Assembly (NCBI GenBank): GCA_905234665.1
Contig: CAJOIV010000022.1
Location: forward strand, 1 to 64,000
Length of the DNA stretch: 64,000 bases
Direction of reading: 5' to 3'
From: an uncultured Bacteroidales bacterium
GTDB lineage: Bacteria; Bacteroidota; Bacteroidia; Bacteroidales; P3
In this document: positions 8,998-18,317 of the stretch, one piece after another
Position numbering within the stretch: the stretch's first letter is position 1
How the letters are laid out: each line of letters starts with the position of its first letter
Made by a program: the position numbers and the translations under genes
Notes under the pieces: model-generated
What the model was told of the DNA's origin: nothing
Seen by the model: only the letters and a program-made list of their open reading frames with translations
Database searches by the model: none

Positions 8998-11052
8998 ATG
9001 AAGAAATTCTTTACCCTGATGCTGATGCTCGGCGTGGCCTGGATGGCTTCGGCCCAGATGCTGGACCCCGCCAAGTGGACCTACAAAGTCACCTATCCCA
9101 ATGAGACCGAGGCAGAACTGGTGTTCACCGCCCAGCTCGACGAAGGCTGGCATCTCTACTCCCAGCGCACCGACCCCAACGGTCCTATCGGAATCTCCTT
9201 CGAGTTCAACAAGACCGGCGACTACGAACTGGTCGGCGGCGTCCGCGAGCCCAACCCCCACGAGGAGTTCGACAAAGACTTCAATTGCACCGTGCGCTCC
9301 TTCAGCGGCAAGGTGGTCTTCCGCCAGAAGGTGAAACGGCTTGCGGAGAAGAACTTCACTGTCACAGGCACTTTCAGCTACCAGCTATGCAACGACGGCA
9401 GCTGCATCGCCCCCGACGACCGCGACTTCTCCTTCAAGGTGAACGGGGCTGCCGGTGCTGAGCCTGTCGCCGCCACAGGGGACGGGAACAATGACACGGC
9501 TGTGGCTTCTGATGTTGCTCCCGCACAGACCGATACGGCTGTTGTGGCAGCGGATGAGCCCACAACCTCAGCCGAGCCCGAAGGCAAAGAGGGCAAGTCA
9601 CTCCTGGCGCTCTTTTTCGGCGCCCTGCTGGCAGGCATCATCACCATGTTTACCCCCTGTGTCTTCCCGATGATTCCCATGACGGTCAACTTCTTCATGC
9701 ACAGCAGCGACGACAAGGGCAAGAACCGTCGCCAAGCCCTCTTCTTCGGCGGTTCCATCGTCTTCATGTTCGCCGTCCTGGGCGCCATCCTGACGCTCTT
9801 CCTCGGCCCCGAGTCGCTCAACCTCATCGCCACCCACGGTATTCCTAACCTCATCTTCTTCATTATCTTCTTTGTCTTCGCCCTCTCCTTCTTCGGTCTC
9901 TTCGAAATCAAGATGCCCGAGAAGTGGGTCAACGCCAGCGACGCGCAGGCCGACAAGGGCGGCCTTATGGCACCCTTCTTCATCGCCCTCACCACCGTGC
10001 TGGTCTCCTTCTCCTGCACGGGTCCCATCATCAGCGCCGCCCTCGTCGAGCTCGCCACCTCCACCACCAACCGCTGGGTCAACCTGGTCTCCATGCTGGG
10101 CTTCGGCATCGGCTTTGCCCTGCCGTTCACCCTGTTGGCCTTCTTCCCCGCCGTGCTCAAGAACATGAAGTCCGGCGGCTGGCTCAATTCCGTCAAGATT
10201 GTCTTCGCCTTCCTCGAGCTGGCCTTCGGCCTCAAGTTCCTCCAGATGGCCGACCTCTACTGGAGCTGGCGTCTCCTCGACCGCGAGGTCTATCTGGCGC
10301 TCTGGATTGTCATCTTCGGCCTCATGGGCTTCTACCTGCTCGGCAAACTCAAGTTCAAGGGCGACGAGGAGGTGAAGCAGATTGGCGTCCTGCGCCTCTT
10401 CTTCGCCATCGCCTCGCTCTCCTTCACGGTCTACATGATTCCCGGCCTCTTCGGTGCCCCCCTCAACGGCATCAGCGGCTTCCTGCCCCCGATGCACACG
10501 CAGGACTTCAACATCGAGAAAATCGTTGTCCAGAACAGGGGCGCAGCCACCTCCACGGTAAGCTACGACGGCATCCCGGCCGACCGCAAGTATGCCGACA
10601 AGTTCCATGAACCGCTGGGCTACCAAGGCTTCTTCGACATCGAGGAGGCCAAAGCCTACGCCCGCCAGACCGGCAAGCCCGTCTTCATCGACTTCACCGG
10701 CATCAACTGCAACAACTGCCGCCTCATGGAGCAGTATGTCCTCTCCAACCAGGAGGTCAAGGACTTCATGAACGAACATTACGTCTTCTGCGAGCTCTAC
10801 TGCGACATGAACGCCATCGACCTGCCCGAGGAGGAATGGGTGAAGGACGGCGACCGTGTCATCAAAACCCTGGGACGCCGCAACCTCTTCTATCAGCGCA
10901 CCCATTACAACATGAACGCCCAGCCCTACTATGTCATCATCGATGTCGACGGCAAGCAGCTGACCAAGGAGAATTACGCCTACAATCCCGACCCCGCCAA
11001 GTTCCTCGACTTCCTCAAAGAGGGAGTGGAATGCTACGAGGCACGCCGGTAG
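8998..11052 (+). CDS. dsbD: Thiol:disulfide interchange protein DsbD
   Basis: 684 residues. It carries reducing power from cytoplasmic thioredoxin across the inner membrane to periplasmic substrates. Visible parts: signal peptide (1-19); DsbD alpha domain with C131 and C136 (QLCNDGSCIAP); a linker of about 45 residues; a membrane domain with the two reactive Cys in TPCVFPMIP (C221) and SFSCTGPII (C340); and a C-terminal thioredoxin domain with C571-N-N-C574. The start at 8998 was chosen over an in-frame ATG at 8986 because the signal peptide begins there. The final gene of the run starting at 5734, followed by a terminator. Secreted thioredoxin-like proteins at 26043 and 27984 are possible clients (inference). 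Confidence 0.93.
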   Translation: MKKFFTLMLMLGVAWMASAQMLDPAKWTYKVTYPNETEAELVFTAQLDEGWHLYSQRTDPNGPIGISFEFNKTGDYELVGGVREPNPHEEFDKDFNCTVRSFSGKVVFRQKVKRLAEKNFTVTGTFSYQLCNDGSCIAPDDRDFSFKVNGAAGAEPVAATGDGNNDTAVASDVAPAQTDTAVVAADEPTTSAEPEGKEGKSLLALFFGALLAGIITMFTPCVFPMIPMTVNFFMHSSDDKGKNRRQALFFGGSIVFMFAVLGAILTLFLGPESLNLIATHGIPNLIFFIIFFVFALSFFGLFEIKMPEKWVNASDAQADKGGLMAPFFIALTTVLVSFSCTGPIISAALVELATSTTNRWVNLVSMLGFGIGFALPFTLLAFFPAVLKNMKSGGWLNSVKIVFAFLELAFGLKFLQMADLYWSWRLLDREVYLALWIVIFGLMGFYLLGKLKFKGDEEVKQIGVLRLFFAIASLSFTVYMIPGLFGAPLNGISGFLPPMHTQDFNIEKIVVQNRGAATSTVSYDGIPADRKYADKFHEPLGYQGFFDIEEAKAYARQTGKPVFIDFTGINCNNCRLMEQYVLSNQEVKDFMNEHYVFCELYCDMNAIDLPEEEWVKDGDRVIKTLGRRNLFYQRTHYNMNAQPYYVIIDVDGKQLTKENYAYNPDPAKFLDFLKEGVECYEARR

Positions 11053-11095
11053 GGGCGTACTCCCGTGTACGTCCGCGTACCCCCAAAATGCCAGG

Positions 11096-11139
11096 AAGCC
11101 GTCCCCGCAAGGCCTGTTTTCCCTGCGGAGACGGCTTTT
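11096..11139 (+). terminator. Rho-independent terminator after dsbD
   Basis: A GC-rich hairpin with arms of about 14 nt (AAGCCGTC... / ...GACGGCTT) and a loop of about 14 nt, ending in TTTT, 44 nt after the dsbD stop. Confidence 0.65.
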
Positions 11140-11219
11140 CCTATATGTTAAACGGTGGATGTAAGCGACTGATTATGATGTCGAGGATTGTTAAAACGCC
11201 TGCCGAGGAGGGGAAATAT

Positions 11220-11250
11220 TTGGCCGGTTCGGAAAAAAGTAGTACTTTTG
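11220..11250 (+). promoter_or_regulatory. Promoter of the initiator tRNA
   Basis: TTG (11220-11222), 20 nt, TACTTTTG (11243-11250), a full match to the Bacteroidota consensus, 30 nt before the tRNA. Confidence 0.8.
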
Positions 11251-11279
11251 CAGCCGATTTCCGCAAGGGAATAAGAGAG

Positions 11280-11353
<74 letters not shown>

Positions 11354-11354
<1 letters not shown>

Positions 11355-11479
11355 AATCAGACAGGCAGGTTGCGATAGCAACCTGTTTTTTTGTGTTGTC
11401 TGCCCTTGCAAGCTTGCTTGCGGAAGGGCAGGCAACACAAAAAACAAGACCCGCTTACAGCGGATTGCCTGTCTGATTT
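11354..11479. repeat. Nested inverted repeats 3' of the initiator tRNA
   Basis: The 14 bases AAATCAGACAGGCA at 11354-11367 recur exactly as the reverse complement at 11466-11479. Inside lie the tRNA terminator and a second hairpin whose arms (TTGTGTTGTCTGCCCTT near 11390 and AAGGGCAGGCAACACAAA near 11432) also pair. The gene-free stretch 11355-11736 therefore holds mostly palindromes; no open frame in it looks real. Confidence 0.7.
11366..11392 (+). terminator. Terminator of the initiator tRNA transcript
   Basis: Hairpin CAGGTTGC-GATA-GCAACCTG followed by seven T, starting 12 nt after the CCA end. Confidence 0.85.
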
Positions 11480-11675
11480 TGGTAAAGCCCTTCCTTAGGG
11501 ATCGCGGGCTTTATGCCCGCAATTCGCCCCCTCCCAACCCTGCGAAAGCTTGCTTTCAGCTGGGTAGGGGCACGAAAAAGCGAACTGCGCAGCAGTGCTC
11601 TCTTTTGATTCGAGCAAAGCCCTCTTCCTGGAACGCGACCGAATGGGAGCAATTTGCCCCCGCTAACAACTCAAA

Positions 11676-11711
11676 AAAACAAGGGCGACTTATTACGGTC
11701 GCCCTTGTTTT
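11676..11711. terminator. Bidirectional terminator hairpin
   Basis: Arms AAAACAAGGGCGAC and GTCGCCCTTGTTTT around an 8-nt loop. The A-rich left flank and T-rich right flank allow termination on both strands. It lies 26 nt past the stop of the minus-strand leucine-rich-repeat gene. Confidence 0.8.
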
Positions 11712-11736
11712 GCAAATATATGCCCTTTTGGTTGTG

Positions 11737-14133
11737 CTATCTCATTACGACAACCTTTTGTGCTGTCGAAAGGCCAATCTTGACCATATACACGCCCGAC
11801 GGCAGGGAGCGGTTCTGCACCATGCGCCCCGTGATGTCGTACACCCGCACCTTTTCTTCTGCCACACCCTCGACATGGATATGTCCGTCAATCACGCTGA
11901 TATGGATGTCGTCTTCCCCGACTTCATCGATGCCCTGTGTACCACCGCCTTCCAGGACGAAATAGCCTATGATGGTTGTGTCGCTGGTGACAGTCAGTGT
12001 ATAGGGATTGTCGGTGCTGCCAGTGCTCCAGTGGTCGAAACGGTAGCCGTCGGCTGGTACAGCATACAGCACGGCGTTGGGGTTGGAGCAGGACGGCACA
12101 GTAAGCACCTGTACTGTACCCATGCTTTCGTCATTCGACGCAGCGGAGAATTCATACAGTTGTTCTATATAGTTGGTAAAGTATGGAATTTGGGATGCAT
12201 AATACGCCAGCCTGCCACAAGGGATATACACAGGAATATCTGACGGTACACTAGAGAAGAGATAATTTCCGATGATTTGAGGCGGTGTAGAACCCAAGAA
12301 TGTTATTGAGGTGAGTCCGCTGCAACCGCTGAACGCATCATTCCCGATGCTGGTGACGGAGTTCCCGATGGTGAGGGAGGTGAGTCCGCTGCAACCATAG
12401 AATGCATAACTGTATATTGCGGTGACAGTATTCGGTATCGATGCCGAGGTAACTTCTGCATTATTGATATATAGGTGATGTGCATACGCTAATGGATTTG
12501 AACTATAATTGCCAAAAGTGATTCCGCACCACTGGCCTATCGTTCCATTGTAATGTACTGCTGTCAGTCCGCTGCAACCGCTGAACGCAGATTGCCCGAT
12601 GCGGGTGACGGAGTTTCTGATGGTGACGGAGGTGAGTCCGCTGCAAACATAGAACGCATAATTCCCAATGCCGGTGACGGAGTTTCCGATGGTGACGGAG
12701 GTGAGTCTGCTGCAATTGCTGAACGCATATCCCCCGATGCTGGTGACGGAGTTTGGGATGGTGACAGAGGTGAGTCCGCTGCAACCGGAGAACGCATAAT
12801 CCCCGATGCTGGTGACGGAGTTTCCGATGGTCACAGATGTGAGTCCGCCGCAATCTTTGAACGCATAATCCCCGATGCTGGTGACGGAGTTTCCGATGGT
12901 CACAGATGTGAGTCCGCTGCAATTGTAGAACGCCCACTCACCGATGCTGGTGACGGAGTTTCCGATGGTCTTGTAGAACGCCCACTCACCGATGCTGGTG
13001 ACGGAGTTTCCGATGGTCACAGATGTGAGTCCGCTGCAATTGTAGAACGCATAATTCCCGATGCTGGTGACGGAATTGGGGATGGTGACGGAGGTGAGAC
13101 CTATGCAATTGTAGAACGCCCCAACACCGATGCTGGTGACGGAGTCTCCGATGGTGACGGAGGTGAGTCCGTAGCAATTGTAGAATGCTAAATTCCCGAT
13201 ACTTGTGACAGAGTTGGGGATAGTGACGGAGGTCAGACCAGAAAGGCCATAGCATAGATATGCAGGAATAGCCTTGACATTGTTACCAAAGGTGAAACTG
13301 GTGATGTGTGAACAGCCCCTAAATGCAACATGGTAGTCGGAGTTATTGTAGGAACCAGCATATGTGCAGCTATCCGCGTTGAATGTGACGGAGGTAAGTC
13401 CGCTGCAGCCGTAGAACGCATCATCCCCGATGTTGGTAATTGAGTTTCCGATGGTGACAGAAGTGAGCCCACTGCAATAATAGAATGCCCTTTGTCCGAT
13501 GCTGGTGACAGAGTTTCCGATGTTGACAGAGGTAAGTCCGCTGCATTGGCTGAATGCATAATCCCCAATGCTGGTGACGGAGTTTGGGATGGTGACGGAG
13601 GTGACTTCTGCATTATTGATATATAGATGATGAGCATACCATAATGGATTTGAAATGTACCCGCCAAAAGTGATTCCACACCATTGGCCTATGGTTCCAG
13701 TATAATGGACTGCTGTCAGTCCGCTGCAATTAAGGAACGCATCATTCCCGATGCTGGTGACGGAGTTGGGGATGGTGACGGAGGTGAGTCCGCTGCAACC
13801 TCTGAACGCATAATCCCCGATGCTGGTGACGGAGTTGGGGATGGTGACGGAGGTGAGTCCGCTGCAACCGCTGAACGCAGAATTCCCAATACTTGTGACT
13901 TGGTAGGTCGTTCCAGAGTAGGTTACACTATCGGGAATAACGAGAGCGCCTGTGGGTTTAATATAATCATTCCATGGTCTTGAAGAAGTGCCAGGGTATG
14001 TTACAGATACACTGCTTCCACTGATTCCATAATACAAGAGCTGCCCCGAAGGTGCAACGGCGGAAAAGTCGTATGCGAAAGCCGCCTGACTGAACAATAA
14101 TACGGCGAATAAAAATAATACTTGCTTTTTCAT
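11737..14133 (-). CDS. BspA-like leucine-rich-repeat surface protein with T9SS type A sorting domain
   Basis: 798 residues. A signal peptide (1-19) is followed by about 20 repeats of 23 residues on the pattern (I/V)PNSVTSIGxxAFxxCSGLTSVT, the LRR_5/BspA type, coded by 69-bp DNA repeats. Two longer inserts (HYTGTIGQWCGITF ... LYINNAEVT) interrupt the array. After it comes a divergent InlB-type domain (YAVPADGYRFDHWSTG) and a C-terminal sorting domain (VRVYDITGRMV ... QKVVVMR). BspA-type proteins are known adhesins. One repeat is shortened to 16 residues by an exact 48-bp tandem duplication (12923-13018). It is the second gene after 14156-14494, 22 nt apart. Binding partner unknown. Confidence 0.9.
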   Translation of the reverse strand: MKKQVLFLFAVLLFSQAAFAYDFSAVAPSGQLLYYGISGSSVSVTYPGTSSRPWNDYIKPTGALVIPDSVTYSGTTYQVTSIGNSAFSGCSGLTSVTIPNSVTSIGDYAFRGCSGLTSVTIPNSVTSIGNDAFLNCSGLTAVHYTGTIGQWCGITFGGYISNPLWYAHHLYINNAEVTSVTIPNSVTSIGDYAFSQCSGLTSVNIGNSVTSIGQRAFYYCSGLTSVTIGNSITNIGDDAFYGCSGLTSVTFNADSCTYAGSYNNSDYHVAFRGCSHITSFTFGNNVKAIPAYLCYGLSGLTSVTIPNSVTSIGNLAFYNCYGLTSVTIGDSVTSIGVGAFYNCIGLTSVTIPNSVTSIGNYAFYNCSGLTSVTIGNSVTSIGEWAFYKTIGNSVTSIGEWAFYNCSGLTSVTIGNSVTSIGDYAFKDCGGLTSVTIGNSVTSIGDYAFSGCSGLTSVTIPNSVTSIGGYAFSNCSRLTSVTIGNSVTGIGNYAFYVCSGLTSVTIRNSVTRIGQSAFSGCSGLTAVHYNGTIGQWCGITFGNYSSNPLAYAHHLYINNAEVTSASIPNTVTAIYSYAFYGCSGLTSLTIGNSVTSIGNDAFSGCSGLTSITFLGSTPPQIIGNYLFSSVPSDIPVYIPCGRLAYYASQIPYFTNYIEQLYEFSAASNDESMGTVQVLTVPSCSNPNAVLYAVPADGYRFDHWSTGSTDNPYTLTVTSDTTIIGYFVLEGGGTQGIDEVGEDDIHISVIDGHIHVEGVAEEKVRVYDITGRMVQNRSLPSGVYMVKIGLSTAQKVVVMR
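12923..13018. repeat. Exact 48-bp tandem duplication inside the LRR gene
   Basis: Copies at 12923-12970 and 12971-13018 are identical base for base. The unit is 16 codons, shorter than the 69-bp LRR period, so the duplication keeps the frame but breaks the repeat register. Confidence 0.95.
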
Positions 14134-14155
14134 GGCAATTTATTATTAATGTTTT

Positions 14156-14494
14156 CTATTTTTGTTGCTTGATCCATTCTGTCACTTCGGCGAAGATGTC
14201 ATCCAGCAATCCTTTCTGCTCTTCGGGGTGTTCTTCGAGGTATTTTTTTTGCAATTCCCCATAGAAACGTAGTATCAGGTCTTTCCCATTCTTGCATCTT
14301 GACATTCTCTTCACCATTTCATCATCAATCGCTATCCTATCCAGCGATAGGATTACGGACGAATGCTTATCCAAAAGCATTGATGTGTCGTCGGTTACTT
14401 GGCCTCGCAAGTTTTTCAGTAGATTTGCATCCACCTTGCCATTTTCTACCGCATCTTGAGCGATTCTCAACATTGCATCCCAGTCGTTCTTCAT
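14156..14494 (-). CDS. Small hypothetical cytoplasmic protein
   Basis: 112 residues starting MKNDWDAMLRIAQDAVENGK. It is charged, probably helical, with no signal peptide or membrane span; the C-terminal third (FYGELQKKYLEEHPEEQKGL) looks like an amphipathic helix. The ATG at 14494 fits better than the upstream one at 14560, which would add a low-complexity N-terminus. It is the first gene of a two-gene unit with the LRR protein and has a leader of about 280 nt from the promoter at 14782-14814. Not recognised. Confidence 0.65.
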   Translation of the reverse strand: MKNDWDAMLRIAQDAVENGKVDANLLKNLRGQVTDDTSMLLDKHSSVILSLDRIAIDDEMVKRMSRCKNGKDLILRFYGELQKKYLEEHPEEQKGLLDDIFAEVTEWIKQQK

Positions 14495-14781
14495 GTTATT
14501 GTTTTGTTGTCCTCGGCTCGGAGGGGAATTAAACATAACGAAGAAAGTGGAGCCATCCAATTACGCCCTATCCTTTTTGTGTGAGGGCTTCGACTCCCTA
14601 TAATGTAAAGTATTCGGTGCAATGAACCGCCCCACGTAGGATATATAGATACACTATAATCCATGGAACATTCATCTTCCCTTATTCCAAACATTATTTG
14701 GTGAGTTGTCGAAGTTCACACAATCGGAATAAAGCGAAAATGCGCTTTCTAACGGCAAACCGAACTGCTGGTTTGCGACTG
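14495..14781 (-). other. Gene-free leader with small hairpins
   Basis: Between promoter and gene there are two clear hairpins at the 5' end of the expected RNA: GCAAACC/GGTTTGC (14755-14776) and AAAGCG/CGCTTT (14731-14748). The remainder shows no convincing gene or tRNA. It could be a structured leader; nothing known is recognised. Confidence 0.4.
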
Positions 14782-14814
14782 CAAAGATACGTAAATTATT
14801 TGGATTAAAAACAA
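14782..14814 (-). promoter_or_regulatory. Promoter for 14494/LRR unit
   Basis: Minus-strand TATCTTTG (14782-14789) with a TTG at 14812-14814; the 22-nt spacing is slightly long. Confidence 0.6.
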
Positions 14815-14874
14815 AATATTTTTCAAAGGTTGATGTGCCCTTTGAAAAACCCAGTAGATACAACATTTCCGTTT

Positions 14875-16044
14875 TTAGACGCTTACTATTTTCGCCTGTC
14901 CGTTGAAGGCGCAGAGTTCGGCGGCGATGGCGTTCAGATTGTGGAACTGGCTGTAGTCGGTATCTGCCGGCACACCTGCCACGGGTTCCATCTTTTCGAC
15001 GCCCCAAGGTGCGAGGATGAGCAGATTGCCGTTGGCACAGGCCTCAAATCGTTGCCGTTCGGGCTTCCAGAAGGGTCCTATGGCCTCTTTCTGCAGGTGG
15101 ATGAGAGGGTAGCCTCGTTCGAGGCATTCGTTCTTCATCAGCAGTTCGCCGCGCGAGATGCCGGGGGTGACGATGACCGTCTGTCCGCCAAGGATGGCTG
15201 ACAGCCATTGGGCGTGGTCGCGGGCGTAGTCGGGGGTTGTCTCGTAGGGCTGGCCTGTGACGGGATGACGGCGGTGGCACTGCACTTGCAGCTTGTTGGC
15301 CCAGCGCAGGAGGAAGAGGTTGCCGAAAGCGCCATAGCTGCGGCTGCCTATCTGCAGATGGAGGCTGCGCTGCAGGACATCCGGCAGGGTGCGTCGCAGG
15401 ATGGCCCTGCGGGGGTTGTCCTGCACATAGGCTATCATGGCATCGCGGTGGCGGCTGTCGAGGCACACCGTGTCGTCGTAGTTCTCGTCGAAGAGGGGCT
15501 GTTGACACCTGCCTACAAGGGTGTAGTATTCGCGCCGTTGCTTGTGGGAGAGGCTGCGGACAAGGGCGCCTTCGGTGGGTTGGGCGGCGGTCGTTTCCAT
15601 TAGGGCGGTGGCCTTTTCCCTGAGCCAGGCGGGGGCATCCGGCCCGGTGCAATCGACCGATATCGGTCGATTGCTGGAAGAGTCCAGCCCCTCCAGGGCT
15701 TGCCAAGCCCGCGTGCAGGTGGCCTTGAAGGCTTGGATGATGTCGCCCAGGCTCCATGCCATAGGCTCCTGCACCTCTATCACGCCGTGGAAATGCTCGG
15801 GCATACAGACACAGGCATGCACTGCCACATGGTTGCCGTGGGCCTGCTGCCGGGCGGGTATCTGCTGCCACGCCTCCTGCACCCGCAGCCCCAAGGGCGT
15901 GAGGGCCACGGATGGGTGGCCTACGTCGCGGCCCAGCGTCCCCAGCAGCGGCTTCCGTCCGCTCACCACCAGGGTGACAAGATAAATGCCACGACTGTGA
16001 TAGTCGTGGCCAGGGTTGCGTGGACGGTAAGCGGCATTCATCAT
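14875..16044 (-). CDS. REP-associated (Y1/HUH) transposase-like protein fused to a Rossmann-like C-terminal domain
   Basis: 389 residues. The N-terminal 215 residues follow the single-tyrosine HUH pattern of RAYT/TnpA_REP proteins: an early beta strand (GIYLVTLVVSGRKPL), the HUH motif as H84-F85-H86 in CMPEHFHGVIEV, and the expected tyrosine Y206 in AYVQDNPRRA, corresponding to the family's YxxxNPxxA. Residues 236-350 form a second domain with GGQTVIVTPGISRGELL, GYPLIHLQKEA, FWKPERQRFEAC and GNLLILAPW, resembling a DprA/SLOG nucleotide-binding Rossmann fold. The gene starts 26 nt after the 3' end of tRNA-Leu. Palindromic elements elsewhere in the window may be its substrates (inference). The C-terminal assignment is tentative. 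Confidence 0.75.
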   Translation of the reverse strand: MMNAAYRPRNPGHDYHSRGIYLVTLVVSGRKPLLGTLGRDVGHPSVALTPLGLRVQEAWQQIPARQQAHGNHVAVHACVCMPEHFHGVIEVQEPMAWSLGDIIQAFKATCTRAWQALEGLDSSSNRPISVDCTGPDAPAWLREKATALMETTAAQPTEGALVRSLSHKQRREYYTLVGRCQQPLFDENYDDTVCLDSRHRDAMIAYVQDNPRRAILRRTLPDVLQRSLHLQIGSRSYGAFGNLFLLRWANKLQVQCHRRHPVTGQPYETTPDYARDHAQWLSAILGGQTVIVTPGISRGELLMKNECLERGYPLIHLQKEAIGPFWKPERQRFEACANGNLLILAPWGVEKMEPVAGVPADTDYSQFHNLNAIAAELCAFNGQAKIVSV

Positions 16045-16069
16045 GCTGAAAGCTTTGAGTCTCTCTTTG

Positions 16070-16151
16070 TGCGGATAGGGGGACTCGAACCCCCACTCCG
16101 GTAGGAATTAGATCCTAAGTCTAACGCGGCTACCAATTACGCCATATCCGC
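16070..16151 (-). tRNA. tRNA-Leu (anticodon TAG)
   Basis: A minus-strand cloverleaf with acceptor arms GCGGATA/TATCCGC, anticodon loop CTTAGGA (anticodon TAG at 16115-16117) and the long variable arm typical of Leu. Discriminator A is at 16070; CCA is not encoded. Promoter -7 box at 16199-16206. Confidence 0.93.
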
Positions 16152-16198
16152 TTGTGGGTGATGCTTTTCCATTCCTCTGCGGAGCGGGAAAGCGGATG

Positions 16199-16206
16199 CA
16201 AAGATA
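16199..16206 (-). promoter_or_regulatory. Promoter -7 box for tRNA-Leu
   Basis: Minus-strand TATCTTTG 47 nt upstream of the tRNA; no obvious TTG at the expected distance. Confidence 0.55.
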
Positions 16207-16291
16207 CAACTTTTTCTCGACATGAAAAGTTTTCAACATCATTTGGGGATAAAATAGCCCCGCGCGAGGGCGCTATGTGCGGTTTATTGTG

Positions 16292-16299
16292 TAATTTTG
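16292..16299 (+). promoter_or_regulatory. Promoter -7 box for parE
   Basis: TAATTTTG 20 nt before the ATG at 16320. No good -33 element is seen. Confidence 0.5.
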
Positions 16300-16319
16300 C
16301 ACCCGAAATTATTGACTCT

Positions 16320-18242
16320 ATGGAAGACATCTTCAATCAGCCCCCCGATCCTGCCAACTACAACGACGACAGCATCATCCACCTTGAGGATATGGAACAT
16401 ATCCGCCTCCGCCCGGGCATGTACATAGGCAAGCTGGGCGACGGCTCCTCCCACGACGACGGCATCTATGTCCTCATCAAGGAGGTCATCGACAACGCCA
16501 TCGACGAGTTCTCCTCGGGCTTCGGCAAACGCATCGACATGCACATCAACTTTGCCGAGCGGCGCGTGAGCATCCGCGACTACGGCCGCGGCATCCCCCT
16601 CGGCAAGATGGTCGAGGCCGTCAGCAAGCTCAACACCGGCGCCAAGTACGACAGCAAGGTCTTCCAGAAGTCCGTCGGCCTCAACGGCGTCGGCACCAAG
16701 GCCGTCAACGCCCTGGCCTCGTGGTTCAAGGTGCAGTCCATCCGCGACGGAAAGACCCGCATCGCCGAGTTCTCCGAAGGTAAGCTGACCTCCGACAGCG
16801 GCATTGTCGACCTGGATGCGTCGTCCGCTGCCGCAGGGACCGACAGCGGCACCCTCGTCGAGTTCGTCCCCGACACCAAGCTCTTCGGCAACTACCACTT
16901 CATCAACGAGTACGTCGAGCGGCGCGTCTGGAACTACTGCTACCTCAACCGCGGCCTCACCTTCTACTACAACGACAAGCGCTACTACTCCAAGAACGGC
17001 CTCCTCGACCTGCTGGAGAACAACATGGAGAGCACGCCCCTCTACCCCGTCATCCATATCAAGGACGAGGACTTCGAGGCCGCCTTTACCCATGTCAACG
17101 GGCAGAACAGCGACTACTACTACAGCTTCGTCAACGGCCAGCACACCACCGAGGGCGGCACCCACCAGAGCGCCTTCCGCGAGGGCTACGCCCGTGTGGT
17201 GAAGGAGTTCTACGGCAAGAAGGAATTCGCCCCCGAAGACGTGCGTCAGGGCCTCGTGTGCGCCCTCTGCGTCCGCATCCAGGAGCCCGTCTTCGAGGCC
17301 CAGACCAAGACCAAGCTCGGCTCCACCCACCTCGCCCCCAACAACCAGGACGGCACCAACGACAGCCCCTTCCTCAAGTCCTACATCTTCGACATCCTCA
17401 AGCGCCACCTCGACAACTACCTCCACATGAACGCCGAGACCGCCGACATCCTCCTCGAGAAGATACAGAGCAACGAGAAGGAGCGCAAGGCCATCTCGGG
17501 CATCAAGAAACTGGCCAAGGAGAGTAGCAAGAAGGCCAGCCTCAACAACTCCAAGCTGCGCGACTGCCACGTGCACTACAACTCCAACCATCCCCGCCGC
17601 CTCGAAAGCACCATCTTCATCACCGAGGGCCTCTCGGCCTCCGGCTCCATCACCAAGAGCCGCGACGTCGAGACCCAGGCCGTCTTCTCCCTCCGCGGCA
17701 AGCCCCTCAACACCGTCTCGGCGGGCAAGGCCGACGTCTACAAGAACGAGGAACTCAACCTCCTCCACAACGCCCTCAATATCGACGACGACCTTGAGAA
17801 CCTCCGCTACAACAACGTCGTCATCGCCACCGATGCCGATGTCGACGGCATGCACATCCGCCTGCTCCTCCTCACCTTCTTCCTGCGCTTCTATCCCGAC
17901 CTCGTGCGCCAGGGCCATGTCTATATCCTCCAGACCCCCCTCTTCCGCGTCCGCAACAAGCAGAAGACCACCTACTGCTACTCCGACGACGAGCGTGTCG
18001 CCGCCATCAACAGCACCCCCAACGCCGAAATCACCCGCTTCAAGGGCCTCGGCGAAATCTCCCCCGACGAATTCAAAGGCTTCATCGACCAGGACATGCG
18101 CCTCGACCCCGTGCTGCTCCACAAAGACTTCGACACCCCCGGCGTGCTGCGCTTCTACATGGGACAGAACACCGCCGAGCGGCGCGATTTCATCATGCGC
18201 AACCTGCGTGTCGAGGACGACGAGAGCATCGTCGTGGCCTGA
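16320..18242 (+). CDS. parE: DNA topoisomerase IV subunit B
   Basis: 640 residues, the ATPase/TOPRIM subunit that works with ParC to unlink daughter chromosomes. GHKL ATPase motifs: [22 protein letters not shown] and [20 protein letters not shown] motifs: [12 protein letters not shown] and [14 protein letters not shown]. The late [13 protein letters not shown] block is also present. The ATG at 16320 follows the -7 box; the frame is open further upstream but overlaps the promoter region. GyrB is normally longer in this phylum and this protein lacks GyrB-type inserts, which favours ParE. ParC is not in the window. Confidence 0.9.
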   Translation: MEDIFNQPPDPANYNDDSIIHLEDMEHIRLRPGMYIGKLGDGSSHDDGIYVLIKEVIDNAIDEFSSGFGKRIDMHINFAERRVSIRDYGRGIPLGKMVEAVSKLNTGAKYDSKVFQKSVGLNGVGTKAVNALASWFKVQSIRDGKTRIAEFSEGKLTSDSGIVDLDASSAAAGTDSGTLVEFVPDTKLFGNYHFINEYVERRVWNYCYLNRGLTFYYNDKRYYSKNGLLDLLENNMESTPLYPVIHIKDEDFEAAFTHVNGQNSDYYYSFVNGQHTTEGGTHQSAFREGYARVVKEFYGKKEFAPEDVRQGLVCALCVRIQEPVFEAQTKTKLGSTHLAPNNQDGTNDSPFLKSYIFDILKRHLDNYLHMNAETADILLEKIQSNEKERKAISGIKKLAKESSKKASLNNSKLRDCHVHYNSNHPRRLESTIFITEGLSASGSITKSRDVETQAVFSLRGKPLNTVSAGKADVYKNEELNLLHNALNIDDDLENLRYNNVVIATDADVDGMHIRLLLLTFFLRFYPDLVRQGHVYILQTPLFRVRNKQKTTYCYSDDERVAAINSTPNAEITRFKGLGEISPDEFKGFIDQDMRLDPVLLHKDFDTPGVLRFYMGQNTAERRDFIMRNLRVEDDESIVVA

Positions 18243-18270
18243 GGTTGATAACTTTTTTTCGGCAAAACAC

Positions 18271-18300
18271 TTGTTGTATCAAAATAACTTCTTATACTTG
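18271..18300 (+). promoter_or_regulatory. Promoter downstream of parE
   Basis: TTG (18271-18273), 19 nt, TATACTTG (18293-18300), 17 nt before the ATG at 18318; one mismatch in the -7 box. Confidence 0.55.
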
Positions 18301-18317
18301 CACAAAATTTCCATCCC

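Noticed and set aside
12305-13880. Regular DNA repeats that could suggest a CRISPR array
   Set aside because: The period is 69 bp inside one open frame and encodes 23-residue leucine-rich repeats; there are no unique spacers and no cas genes.
14491-14694. Small open frame in the 14495-14781 leader
   Set aside because: It overlaps the start of the 14494 gene by a few bases, has no recognised features and its composition looks random.
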